From contig NZ_SGXT01000015.1 of assembly GCF_004216855.1 (NCBI RefSeq), positions 124,001 to 188,000 of the forward strand: 64,000 nucleotides of DNA, read 5' to 3'. The DNA comes from Microcella alkaliphila (lineage in GTDB: Bacteria; Actinomycetota; Actinomycetes; Actinomycetales; Microbacteriaceae). A model generated the notes under the pieces. It was not told the origin of the DNA. It ran no database searches and worked only from the letters and a program-made list of their open reading frames with translations. Below are positions 42,898-50,990 of the stretch, piece after piece; the first letter of the stretch is position 1; each line of letters starts with the position of its first letter. Both the position numbers and the translations under genes were made by a program.

Positions 42898-43809
42898 TCA
42901 GTGCACCCAGTCCAAGAGGTCCAAGCCGAAGGTTCGCATCGCATCCATCACCCGCAGTCGAGACGCAAGGTCGCGGTCTTCGAACTGCACGGACAGAGCG
43001 TAGGTCAAGCCGGCCCGCGGGCCACGCAACACGCCCGCCTCCGACCGCACGCCCTCGTCTGAGCCGGTCTTGTTGAGCATCCACGTGTTGTGTTCGACGC
43101 CGCGGTGCGCGAGCGGGTCATGCCCGAATGCACTCGCCACCATCGAGAGGTCGGTATTCAGCGACAGCCAGTTCAGCACCCGGTCGCTCGTCTGCCGGTC
43201 GACGATTTGCCCGTGCATGAGTGCGTGAAACAGCCACGACAACTCGGCGGCCGAGCCGACCGACAGCTGCGGCGCGTGGTCGGGGCCGCGAGCGTCCCGC
43301 ACGACATCAAGCAGAGCCGTGCGCACGAGCCCGAGCTGCTCGGTGCGTGAGCGCACCGCGTCCAGCCCGATTTGGCGCAGCAACACGTTGGTCGCCAGGT
43401 TGTCGCTCGTCGCCCCGACGAGCGCCGCGAGGTCGGCGATGGGCATCGCCGGCGCCTGGAGGTGCTGCCAGAGGCCGCTGTCGGCGGCCGCGTCTTGGGG
43501 TGACCGGTCGACGATGGCGAAATCCGACAGTCGACGCTCGGTGAGCCGCGCACTCACCTCGACGAGCAACAGAATCTTTCCGACGGATGCTGTCGGCAAG
43601 ACAATGCGCTCGTCCACGGCAAAGATGGGCCGGCCCGTGTCGAGCTCGAGAACCGCGACCGACACCCGCGCGCCCTCGTAGGCGAGCGCACCCAGCGCGC
43701 GGAATGACGGTCGGAAGGAGGGGTCGCGTTCGAGGGCGACGTGGCGCGCCGACGTGGGGACAGCGCGTCGCGCATCCCGTCGTCGTGTCAGCGGCGCCTC
43801 TTCTACCAA
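42898..43809 (-). CDS. Serine hydrolase of class A beta-lactamase fold, no signal peptide
   Basis: 303-residue protein. It carries the three active-site motifs of the class A fold: S-x-x-K at 75-78 (TASVGK), S-D-N at 135-137 and K-T-G at 247-249. The omega-loop segment around residues 165-180 (LLDVVRDARGPDHAP) lacks the Glu-x-x-x-Asn that true class A enzymes use for deacylation, so it is unlikely to be an efficient beta-lactamase. There is no signal peptide or lipobox. The probable start is a TTG at 43809 that overlaps the end of the M13 peptidase gene, with GAGGAG 11 bases upstream. It may be co-transcribed with that peptidase. Confidence 0.75.
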   Translation of the reverse strand: MVEEAPLTRRRDARRAVPTSARHVALERDPSFRPSFRALGALAYEGARVSVAVLELDTGRPIFAVDERIVLPTASVGKILLLVEVSARLTERRLSDFAIVDRSPQDAAADSGLWQHLQAPAMPIADLAALVGATSDNLATNVLLRQIGLDAVRSRTEQLGLVRTALLDVVRDARGPDHAPQLSVGSAAELSWLFHALMHGQIVDRQTSDRVLNWLSLNTDLSMVASAFGHDPLAHRGVEHNTWMLNKTGSDEGVRSEAGVLRGPRAGLTYALSVQFEDRDLASRLRVMDAMRTFGLDLLDWVH

Positions 43810-45764
43810 ATGGTGACCCGCTCCTCGGGGGCGAGCCACAGCTCGTCATCGGGGGTCACACCAAACGCGTCGTAGAATGCGTCGATGTTGCGCACGATCT
43901 GGTTGCAGCGGAACTCGTTCGGCGAGTGCGGGTCGATCGACAGCAGCCGCAACGCCTCTTCGGGGCGGATCGCGATCTGCCACGCCTGCGCCCACGACAG
44001 GAAGAAGCGCTGTGCGCCGGTCAAGCCGTCGATCACCGGGGGTTCGGCGCCGTTCAGCGACAGGAGGTACGCCTTCCACGCGATGCCGAGCCCGCCGAGG
44101 TCACCGATGTTCTCGCCGATCGTCAGCGCGCCATTCACGTGGTGGCCCGGCGCTTCCGTCGGCTCGAGCGCGTCGTACTGCGCGATCAGCGAGCCGGTGC
44201 GCTCTTCGAACGCCGCGCGGTCCTCGGCCGTCCACCAGTCGCGCAGGGCGCCGTCGCCGTCGTAGCGCGAGCCCTGGTCGTCGAAGCCGTGGCCGATCTC
44301 GTGGCCGATGACCGCGCCGATTGCGCCGTAGTTGGCCGCCGCATCCCGATTCGGATCGAAGAACGGGAACTGCAGGATCGCCGCCGGGAACACGATCTCG
44401 TTGAAGCCGGGGTTGTAGTACGCGTTGACCGTCTGCGGGGTCATGAACCACTCGTCGCGGTCGATTGGCGCGCCGATCTTCGACAGCTCGCGCTGGAACT
44501 CGAACTCGCCAGCCGCCCGCACGTTCGCCAGCAGATCGGCGGGGTCGACGGCGAGCGCCGAGTAGTCGCGCCAGCGGGCCGGGAACCCGATCTTCGGCGT
44601 GAACTTATCGAGCTTGTCGAGGGCGCGCTCGCGGGTGGCGGGCGTCATCCACTCGAGCGTCTCGATCGACTGACGGTAGGCGGCGACGAGCATCGCGATG
44701 AGCTCGTCCATCTGCTCCTTCGCCTCCGGCGGATAGTGCCGCTCGACGTACACCTTGCCGACCGCCTCACCCATCGCAGCCTCGACGAACGAGACGCCGC
44801 GCTTCCAGCGCGCGCGCAGTTCGGGGGCACCGGTGAGGGTGCGGCCGTAGAAGTCGAAGTTTTGCCGCACGAAGGCGCCCGATAGGTAGGGGGCCATCGA
44901 GCGGACGGTGTGCCAGCGCAGCCAGTCGCGCCAGTCGTCGAGCGGGGCGTCGTGCAGGACAGCGACGAAACCCTCGGTGAAGTCGGGCTGACGCAGCACC
45001 ACCTCGGCGAGCGCCGCCTCGGGAATGCCGTAGCCGTCGCGCCACAGCGTCAGGTCGACATCGCCGGCGACAGCTCGCCACTCCTTCCACGAACGCAGGT
45101 TGTAGGTGGCCTGTGCGTCGCGATTCTTCACGGCCGACCAGTGGTGGGCCGCGAGCGCGGACTCGAGCGCGATGACCCGCTCGGCGCGATCCCCCGCGTC
45201 GTCGAGGCCGGCGAGCGCCAGCATCGCCTCGACGTGCGCGCGATACGCCGTGCGGGTATCGGCGTGCGCGTCCTCCCGGTAATACGACTCGTCCGGCATG
45301 CCGAGTCCGCCCTGTTCGACGAAGACGAGATAGCGCTCGGGGTTTCCGGGGTCGTTGTCGACGAACAGCTGCAGCGGGCCGCTGACGCCTTGGCGCTGCA
45401 GCGTCCCGATCGTGGTGATCAGTGCATCCCGATCGGCGATCGCATCGATGTGCGCGAGCAGCGGCGCGAGGGGTTCGGCTCCGAGAGCCTCGATGCGCTC
45501 CTCGTCCATGAACGACGCGTAGAGGTCGCCGACCTTGCGTTCCTCGGTGCCCGGCTCGGCGGTCTGCGCCTCCTCGATGATGGTGCGCACCGCCTTCTCG
45601 GCCTCTTCGGCGAGCACCATGAACGATCCGAAGCGCGCCTTGTCGGCAGGGATTTCGGTGCGGGCCACCCAGCGGCCATTCACGTGCCGGTAGAGGTCGT
45701 CTTGCGGACGGATGCTCGGGTCGAGTTCGTCACGGAGGATGCCGCTTGCGAGATCTGCAGTCAC
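43803..45764 (-). CDS. M13-family zinc metallopeptidase
   Basis: Neprilysin-type endopeptidase (PepO-like), 653 residues, the full family length. Signature DDLYRHVNGRW near residue 20, PVNAYYNPGFNEIVFPAAILQFPFF-type segment before the active site, the zinc motif HEIGHGFDDQG at 488-492 and following, ENIGDLGG with the third ligand, and the C-terminal tryptophan (VTIW). There is no signal peptide, so it acts in the cytoplasm or leaves by another route. The GTG at 45764 is preceded by TAGGCT eight bases upstream. It diverges from the MATE gene over 60 bp. Confidence 0.94.
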   Translation of the reverse strand: MTADLASGILRDELDPSIRPQDDLYRHVNGRWVARTEIPADKARFGSFMVLAEEAEKAVRTIIEEAQTAEPGTEERKVGDLYASFMDEERIEALGAEPLAPLLAHIDAIADRDALITTIGTLQRQGVSGPLQLFVDNDPGNPERYLVFVEQGGLGMPDESYYREDAHADTRTAYRAHVEAMLALAGLDDAGDRAERVIALESALAAHHWSAVKNRDAQATYNLRSWKEWRAVAGDVDLTLWRDGYGIPEAALAEVVLRQPDFTEGFVAVLHDAPLDDWRDWLRWHTVRSMAPYLSGAFVRQNFDFYGRTLTGAPELRARWKRGVSFVEAAMGEAVGKVYVERHYPPEAKEQMDELIAMLVAAYRQSIETLEWMTPATRERALDKLDKFTPKIGFPARWRDYSALAVDPADLLANVRAAGEFEFQRELSKIGAPIDRDEWFMTPQTVNAYYNPGFNEIVFPAAILQFPFFDPNRDAAANYGAIGAVIGHEIGHGFDDQGSRYDGDGALRDWWTAEDRAAFEERTGSLIAQYDALEPTEAPGHHVNGALTIGENIGDLGGLGIAWKAYLLSLNGAEPPVIDGLTGAQRFFLSWAQAWQIAIRPEEALRLLSIDPHSPNEFRCNQIVRNIDAFYDAFGVTPDDELWLAPEERVTIW

Positions 45765-45812
45765 GAATACCGAGCCTAACTTCTGGGGATCGGCCTGGCC
45801 TAGGAATCCCCG

Positions 45813-45818
45813 TATTTT
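45813..45818 (+). promoter_or_regulatory. -10 hexamer TATTTT of the MATE gene (leaderless)
   Basis: TATTTT ends six bases before the GTG at 45825. Confidence 0.5.
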
Positions 45819-45824
45819 TGGGGG

Positions 45825-47150
45825 GTGCGCACCCGCTTCCGACTCTCGCCGCTCGACCGCGACATCCTGCGTCTGGCGGTGCCGTCGCTGGGAGCACTCA
45901 TTGCCGAACCGGTGTTCGTGCTCACGGACACAGCGATGGTCGGGCACCTCGGTGCGGCACCGCTCGCCGGCCTCGCCGTGGCGAGCACGGTGCTGCAGAC
46001 CGTCGTCGGCCTGCTGATCTTCCTGGCGTACGCGACGACGCCGATCGTCGCCCGGCGCCTCGGCGCCGGTAATCGCCTTGGCGCGCTGACGGCGGGCGTC
46101 GACGGCCTGTGGCTCGCCCTCGGAATCGGTGTCGTCCTGCTCGTCGTCATGCTGCCGAGCTCGCGATTCATCGTCGACCTCTTCGGCGTCGAACCGGCCG
46201 TCGCGGCGGCCGCCCTCGACTACCTGACGATCGCGTGGTGGGGAATCCCCGGCATGCTGCTCGTGCTCGCCGCGACGGGGGTACTGCGCGGTCTGCAGGA
46301 TGCACGCACCCCGCTCATCGTCGCGGCCGCCGGCTTCACCGCCAACATCGCTCTCAACGCCGTGCTCATCTACGGACTCGGTCTTGGCGTCGCGGGCTCG
46401 GCCATCGGCACGGTCATCGCCCAGTGGGGCATGGCGGCCGTCCTCGTTGCGCTCGTGGTGCGCGGCGCGCGAGCATCGGGCGCTCGGCTACGGCCCGGCG
46501 TCACCGGACTTCGCGCCGCCGCGCAGGCCGGCTCGTGGCTGTTCGTCCGCACCCTCAGCCTGCGTGTGGCCCTCGTCGCGACGGTGGCGGTCGCCGCCAC
46601 GCTCGGCACAGAGGAACTCGCCGCGACCCAGATCTGGTTCGCGCTGTACAGCCTCTTGGCTCTCGCGCTCGACGCCCTGGCCATTGCCGGTCAGGCACTC
46701 ATCGGCCACGGTCTCGGCGCAAGGAACGTGCCCCGCGTTCACGCGATCACCCGCCGGCTGGTCGGCTGGGGTGTCGCCGTGGGGGCGGCGCTCATGGTGC
46801 CGCTGCTGGCCGCCACTCCCCTGCTCGCGATTGCGATGACGGGGGATGCGGCCGTGCGCGCGCTGATCCCGCTCGCCGTCGTCACGCTCGCGGTCGGCCT
46901 CCCGCTCGCCGGGCTCGTGTTCGTGCTCGACGGCGTGCTGATCGGGGCCGGCGACGGGCGCTATCTGGCGGTCACGGGCATCCTGAATCTGCTCGCGTAC
47001 CTGGTTGTGCTCGCGATCGCCATCGGGATGCTCGGTGCCGGCCTTGCGGGCCTCTTCCTGTCGTTCATGATCGGCTACCTCGCGGCGCGGGCGGCCACCC
47101 TGGGCTGGCGCGCCCGCGGCACACGGTGGATCGTGACGGGGGCGAGCTAG
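45825..47150 (+). CDS. MATE family efflux transporter (DinF-like)
   Basis: Cation-coupled multidrug exporter, 441 residues and 12 helices. The start RTRFRLSPLDRDILRLAVPSLGALIAEPVFVLTDTAMVGHLG is typical of the DinF branch, followed by the second half starting near AAQAGSWLFVRTLSLRVALV. The GTG start has no ribosome binding site but a TATTTT hexamer at leaderless spacing. Its last four bases are shared with the convergent LacI-type gene: the palindrome CTAG supplies a TAG stop on both strands. Confidence 0.93.
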   Translation: MRTRFRLSPLDRDILRLAVPSLGALIAEPVFVLTDTAMVGHLGAAPLAGLAVASTVLQTVVGLLIFLAYATTPIVARRLGAGNRLGALTAGVDGLWLALGIGVVLLVVMLPSSRFIVDLFGVEPAVAAAALDYLTIAWWGIPGMLLVLAATGVLRGLQDARTPLIVAAAGFTANIALNAVLIYGLGLGVAGSAIGTVIAQWGMAAVLVALVVRGARASGARLRPGVTGLRAAAQAGSWLFVRTLSLRVALVATVAVAATLGTEELAATQIWFALYSLLALALDALAIAGQALIGHGLGARNVPRVHAITRRLVGWGVAVGAALMVPLLAATPLLAIAMTGDAAVRALIPLAVVTLAVGLPLAGLVFVLDGVLIGAGDGRYLAVTGILNLLAYLVVLAIAIGMLGAGLAGLFLSFMIGYLAARAATLGWRARGTRWIVTGAS

Positions 47151-48238
47151 CGAACCGGTGCCGGCCCCGTCGTGTCGCCCACGCGCAGGATGCTCGTGAA
47201 TACCTGATCACGCAGGTCACTGTCGTCCGCGAGCGCGCCCAGCGCGAGGCGGGCCGCCGCTCGGCCTTTCTCGGCGATGGGCTGCACGACCGTCGTGAGC
47301 GTGCGGGTCGTGAGGCCGTCGACGCGGGCGCCGTCGAAGCCCACCACGCTCACGTCGCCCGGCACCGTCAACCCGCGCTCCTCCGCCGCCTGGATGGCGC
47401 CGATCGCGAGCAGGTCGCTCTGCGCCATGATCGCGGTCATATCGGGGTGCTGGTCGAGAAGTCGTCGCGCCGCGAGCATCCCCTCGTCGATGAGCGAACC
47501 GGAGGCGACCATTGCGGGCGCGTCAGGAAAAACGGCGCGTGCCCCCGCGAGTCGTTCGAGGCCGGTGTACGCGTCGGAAGCGGTGAGCCGGTCGGCGGTC
47601 AGCGGGCCGCGGGTTCGAGCGCGGTCGAGCGGGAGGGTGATGATGCCGACCCGGGTGTGGCCGAGTTCGCTGAGCAGTCGCGCGCTCTCGGCGACGGTGT
47701 CGCGGTCGTTGCTGTTCACGAGCCGCATGCCGTCGCGAGGCGTTGTTTCGACGCCGACCAGCGGCACGTGGCGCTGGCCGAGCACGGCGACGGCGGGGTC
47801 GAGATCGGTCGAGCAGCCGAAAAGGATGGCCGCGTCCATGGGGGCGTCGCGCAGACCCCCGGCCTCGCGGTCGGGACTGTCGGTGAGCAGCAGCATGCTG
47901 TAGCCCGCCGCACCGATCTCGTCGGCGATGCCGTCGAGCATGGCGATCGCCATGGGGTCGGTGAAGCCGTCGCGAATGCGTTCCTCCATGACCACCGCGA
48001 TGATGCCGCTGCGTCCCGTCCGCAGGCTTCGGGCGCGCGGGTCGGGCCCGCCGTAGTCGAGCTCGCGAGCTGCAGCGAGCACCCGATCGCGCGTCTCGTC
48101 AGAGACCGGACCGGCGCCGGAAAACGCGAGGGAGGCGGTCGAGGCGCTCACGCCGGCGCGCTTGGCAACCTGCGCGAGGGTCGGTCGACCGGTCGCGGCC
48201 ACCGCGGGTGTCGCGTCGTCGTTTGCCGGGCGTGTCAT
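47147..48238 (-). CDS. LacI family transcriptional regulator
   Basis: Repressor of 363 residues. N-terminal LacI helix-turn-helix and hinge: PTLAQVAKRAGVSASTASLAFSG, then TRDRVLAAARELDY. The rest is a periplasmic-binding-type sensor domain (SGIIAVVMEERI, MDAAILFGCSTDLD, HTRVGIITLPLDRART). It diverges from an MFS gene, and a 16-bp perfect palindrome at 48267-48282 is the probable operator. The ligand is not evident; LacI members next to MFS genes usually sense sugars or nucleosides. An N-terminal extension of about 28 residues precedes the helix-turn-helix. Confidence 0.93.
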   Translation of the reverse strand: MTRPANDDATPAVAATGRPTLAQVAKRAGVSASTASLAFSGAGPVSDETRDRVLAAARELDYGGPDPRARSLRTGRSGIIAVVMEERIRDGFTDPMAIAMLDGIADEIGAAGYSMLLLTDSPDREAGGLRDAPMDAAILFGCSTDLDPAVAVLGQRHVPLVGVETTPRDGMRLVNSNDRDTVAESARLLSELGHTRVGIITLPLDRARTRGPLTADRLTASDAYTGLERLAGARAVFPDAPAMVASGSLIDEGMLAARRLLDQHPDMTAIMAQSDLLAIGAIQAAEERGLTVPGDVSVVGFDGARVDGLTTRTLTTVVQPIAEKGRAAARLALGALADDSDLRDQVFTSILRVGDTTGPAPVR

Positions 48239-48246
48239 GGGATTGG

Positions 48247-48252
48247 TAGCGT
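48247..48252 (+). promoter_or_regulatory. -10 hexamer TAGCGT of the MFS gene (leaderless)
   Basis: TAGCGT ends six bases before the ATG at 48259. Confidence 0.5.
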
Positions 48253-48258
48253 AGCCGA

Positions 48259-49503
48259 ATGAGCACATCGAATCGATTCGATACGCAGCCGAGCCTGGCC
48301 GCGTGGCGTCTCGCCGTCTTCGCGGTCTTCGCGATCAACGGCGCCACGATGGCCACGTGGGTCGCCCGCACGCCCGCGATTCGTGACGCGCTCGACGTGA
48401 ACCTCGAGCAGTTCGGCATGCTTATCTTCGGCCTCGCCGCCGGCTCGATCATTGGGCTGCTCGGCTCCAGCCACTTGATCGCCCGCATCGGCACGCGGGC
48501 ATCGATTCTCGGCGGCATCATCACGACGCTCGTCATGATCGCCGTCGTCGGCGTAGGTTCGGCCCAGTTCGGCTCGTACGTCACCGTGCTTATCGCCATG
48601 GCGCTGTACGGGGCGGGCATGGGCATCACCGATGTGGCCATGAACGTCGAGGGCGCGGGTGTCGAACAAGCCCAGGGCACGGCGATCATGCCCTGGTTCC
48701 ACGCTGCGTGGAGCGCAGGAACGATCGTGGGCGCCGGCGTCGCCGCGGGCGTCGCGGTGCTGGGCGTCGGCCTCGACGTACACACGATCGGCGTCGCCCT
48801 CGTCCTCGGCGTGGGCATCCTCATCACCGTTCGCGGCCTTCCCAAGCACCGCATCTTGCCCGGCCTCGACGACGACGGCCCGGGCCCTGAGCGCTCGACC
48901 TTCAGCGAGCGCATGGCCATCTGGAAAGAGCCTCGCACGCTCATCATCGGCCTCGTCGTGCTCGGCATGGCCTTCGCCGAAGGAACCGCGAACGACTGGC
49001 TCGCGCTCGCCATGGTCGACGACCGCGGCGTCGACGAGGCGGCCGGCGCCTTCTACTTCGGCGTCTTCGCCGTCGCGATGACCACGGGACGCATCGTCGG
49101 CGTTCCCCTGCTCAACCGTTTCGGCCGCGTGCCGGTGCTGCTGGGATCAGCGATCTTCGCGATCATCGGCCTCAGCGTGCTGATTCTCGTCGATCAGCCG
49201 GTTGTCGCCGGCGTCGCCATCTTCGTGTGGGGGCTCGGCGCATCCCTCGGTTTCCCCGTCGGAATGTCGGCCGCCGCCGACGACCCCGACAAGGCGGCCG
49301 CGCGCGTCGCCGCCGTCGCCACGGTCGGCTACTTCGCGTTCCTCGTCGGCCCTCCGCTCATCGGGTTTCTCGGCGAGCGCATCGGCCTCATCGACGCGCT
49401 GTGGGTGGTGCTTGCCCTCGTCACGCTGACCGCGGTGTCGTCGCCGGCGACGCGCGAGCGTGGCGTCAACACACGCACCCCGCAGGAGGCACCCGCGGCG
49501 TAG
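48259..49503 (+). CDS. MFS transporter
   Basis: 12-helix major facilitator of 414 residues. The start RLAVFAVFAINGATMATWVARTPAIRDAL and the following LSSHLIARIGTR-like loop match the YbjJ/fucose-permease-like branch. A central soluble loop (FSERMAIWKEPRTLI) separates the two halves. Substrate unknown. It is leaderless by spacing, and a perfect palindrome within codons 3-8 is the probable LacI-type operator, so the divergent regulator likely controls it. Confidence 0.92.
   Translation: MSTSNRFDTQPSLAAWRLAVFAVFAINGATMATWVARTPAIRDALDVNLEQFGMLIFGLAAGSIIGLLGSSHLIARIGTRASILGGIITTLVMIAVVGVGSAQFGSYVTVLIAMALYGAGMGITDVAMNVEGAGVEQAQGTAIMPWFHAAWSAGTIVGAGVAAGVAVLGVGLDVHTIGVALVLGVGILITVRGLPKHRILPGLDDDGPGPERSTFSERMAIWKEPRTLIIGLVVLGMAFAEGTANDWLALAMVDDRGVDEAAGAFYFGVFAVAMTTGRIVGVPLLNRFGRVPVLLGSAIFAIIGLSVLILVDQPVVAGVAIFVWGLGASLGFPVGMSAAADDPDKAAARVAAVATVGYFAFLVGPPLIGFLGERIGLIDALWVVLALVTLTAVSSPATRERGVNTRTPQEAPAA
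48267..48282. promoter_or_regulatory. 16-bp perfect palindrome inside the MFS start, candidate LacI operator
   Basis: ATCGAATCGATTCGAT is its own reverse complement, with the central CG typical of LacI-family operators. If transcription starts at 48259 it spans about +9 to +24, the classic lac operator position. Confidence 0.7.
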
Positions 49504-49521
49504 GCTCCGCCACCGCCCACC

Positions 49522-49527
49522 TAGGCT
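49522..49527 (+). promoter_or_regulatory. -10 hexamer TAGGCT of nucS (leaderless)
   Basis: TAGGCT ends six bases before the GTG at 49534. Confidence 0.6.
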
Positions 49528-49533
49528 GGCTAG

Positions 49534-50229
49534 GTGCGCCTCGTCATTGCCCGCTGCTCCGTTGACTATGCCGGCCGTCTGCAGGCGCACCTTCCGATAG
49601 CGACGCGGTTGCTCATCCACAAGAACGACGGGTCTTTGCTTGTGCACTCCGACGGCGGCAGCTACAAGCCGTTGAACTGGATGAGCCCGCCGTGCACGCT
49701 GACCGTGCACGAACCCGACGACGAGCAGAGGGCTGCGGGGGTCGCCGAGATCTGGCGCGTCACGCACGCGAAGACCGCCGACATGCTCGTCGTGTCGATC
49801 TACGAAACGCTGCACGACACGGCGCACGAGCTGGGCGTCGACCCTGGCCTGCAGAAGGACGGTGTCGAGGCCCACCTGCAGAAGCTCCTCGCCGAGCAGA
49901 TCGAACTCGCCGGCGACGGCTACACGCTCGTGAGGCGGGAATACATGACCGCGATCGGCCCGGTCGACATTTTGGCCCGGGATGCGGCGGGCCACTCGGT
50001 GGCCATCGAAATCAAGCGCCGCGGCGGCATCGACGGGGTCGAGCAACTCACCCGGTACCTCGAGCTGATGAACCGCGACCCGTTGCTCGCCCCCGTCGCC
50101 GGGGTGTTCGCCGCGCAAGAGATCACCCCGCAGGCTCGCACGCTCGCCGAGGACCGCGGAATCCGCTGCCTGCTGCTCGACTACGACGCGATGCGCGGCA
50201 TCGACGACGGGGTGCCCCGCCTGTTCTGA
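49534..50229 (+). CDS. nucS: Endonuclease NucS
   Basis: Mismatch-specific endonuclease that replaces MutS/MutL in actinobacteria. 231 residues. The N-terminal domain ([20 protein letters not shown]) has the DNA-binding part; the C-terminal nuclease domain has GPVDILARD and the catalytic [16 protein letters not shown] segment with the Glu-x-Lys core. Leaderless by spacing (TAGGCT six bases upstream, no ribosome binding site), GTG start. Downstream of an MFS gene and upstream of a HAD phosphatase; each has its own promoter. Confidence 0.95.
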   Translation: MRLVIARCSVDYAGRLQAHLPIATRLLIHKNDGSLLVHSDGGSYKPLNWMSPPCTLTVHEPDDEQRAAGVAEIWRVTHAKTADMLVVSIYETLHDTAHELGVDPGLQKDGVEAHLQKLLAEQIELAGDGYTLVRREYMTAIGPVDILARDAAGHSVAIEIKRRGGIDGVEQLTRYLELMNRDPLLAPVAGVFAAQEITPQARTLAEDRGIRCLLLDYDAMRGIDDGVPRLF

Positions 50230-50240
50230 GGCTTCGCACC

Positions 50241-50246
50241 TAGGCT
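50241..50246 (+). promoter_or_regulatory. -10 hexamer TAGGCT of the HAD phosphatase gene (leaderless)
   Basis: TAGGCT ends six bases before the GTG at 50253. Confidence 0.6.
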
Positions 50247-50252
50247 CGAGTC

Positions 50253-50933
50253 GTGAGCCTGCCCTACACGACGATCCTGCTCGACCTCGACGGAACCGTC
50301 GCCGACTCGGCGCCCGGCATCATCGACACCCTGAAGCGCACCTTCGTCGCGCTCGAGATACCCGTTCCCGACGATGCCGAACTGCTGCGCTACGTCGGCC
50401 CACCGATCCTTGATTCGTTCCGCGACCGCGCGGGCATGACGCTCGAGCAGCGCGAGCGTGCGCTGGAGGTGTATCGCGAGCAGTACCTCGACCAGGGCGC
50501 CTACGACGCCGCACTGTTTCCCGGCATGGGTCTCTTCGTCGCCGACATCGACGCGTCGGGGCTGCCGCTGAGCCTCGCCACCTCGAAGCCCGAGACCCCG
50601 GCGACGCTCATGCTCGAGCACTTCACGATCGCCCACCACTTCGACATCATCACGGGCGCCTCCGCCGATGAGGTGCGCAGCGCGAAGGCTGATGTCATCG
50701 CCGAGGCTCTGGTGCGCCTGAACGCGTTCGGCGCCGACCTGAGCCGTCCGATCATGATTGGCGACCGCATCCATGACATCGAGGGCGCCGCCGCCCACGG
50801 CATCCCGGCCATCGGGGTGAGCTGGGGCTACGCCGAGGAGGGCGAGTTCGAGCATGCGATCGCCGTGGTCGACACGGTCGACGAGCTGCGCAGCCTCATC
50901 GGTCTGCCCGCCGAGGGCGACCCTCGCGAGTAG
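50253..50933 (+). CDS. HAD family hydrolase, phosphoglycolate-phosphatase-like
   Basis: 226-residue phosphatase. Motif I is ILLDLDGTVADSAPGI near the start, motif II lies in LSLATSKPETPATL, motif III in SAKADVIAEAL and motif IV in IMIGDRIHDIEGAAAHG. The alpha-helical cap between motifs I and II is of the phosphoglycolate phosphatase/PpaX type. Physiological substrate unknown. GTG start, apparently leaderless. Confidence 0.92.
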   Translation: MSLPYTTILLDLDGTVADSAPGIIDTLKRTFVALEIPVPDDAELLRYVGPPILDSFRDRAGMTLEQRERALEVYREQYLDQGAYDAALFPGMGLFVADIDASGLPLSLATSKPETPATLMLEHFTIAHHFDIITGASADEVRSAKADVIAEALVRLNAFGADLSRPIMIGDRIHDIEGAAAHGIPAIGVSWGYAEEGEFEHAIAVVDTVDELRSLIGLPAEGDPRE

Positions 50934-50990
50934 GCTGAGAGTCACCGTTCATCGCTGAACCCTGGGCCGGGTGGCCCTCGAGGAGACCCG

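Noticed and set aside
47147-47150. Frameshift at the MATE/LacI junction
   Set aside because: CTAG is palindromic and simply gives a TAG stop to each strand; both proteins are complete.
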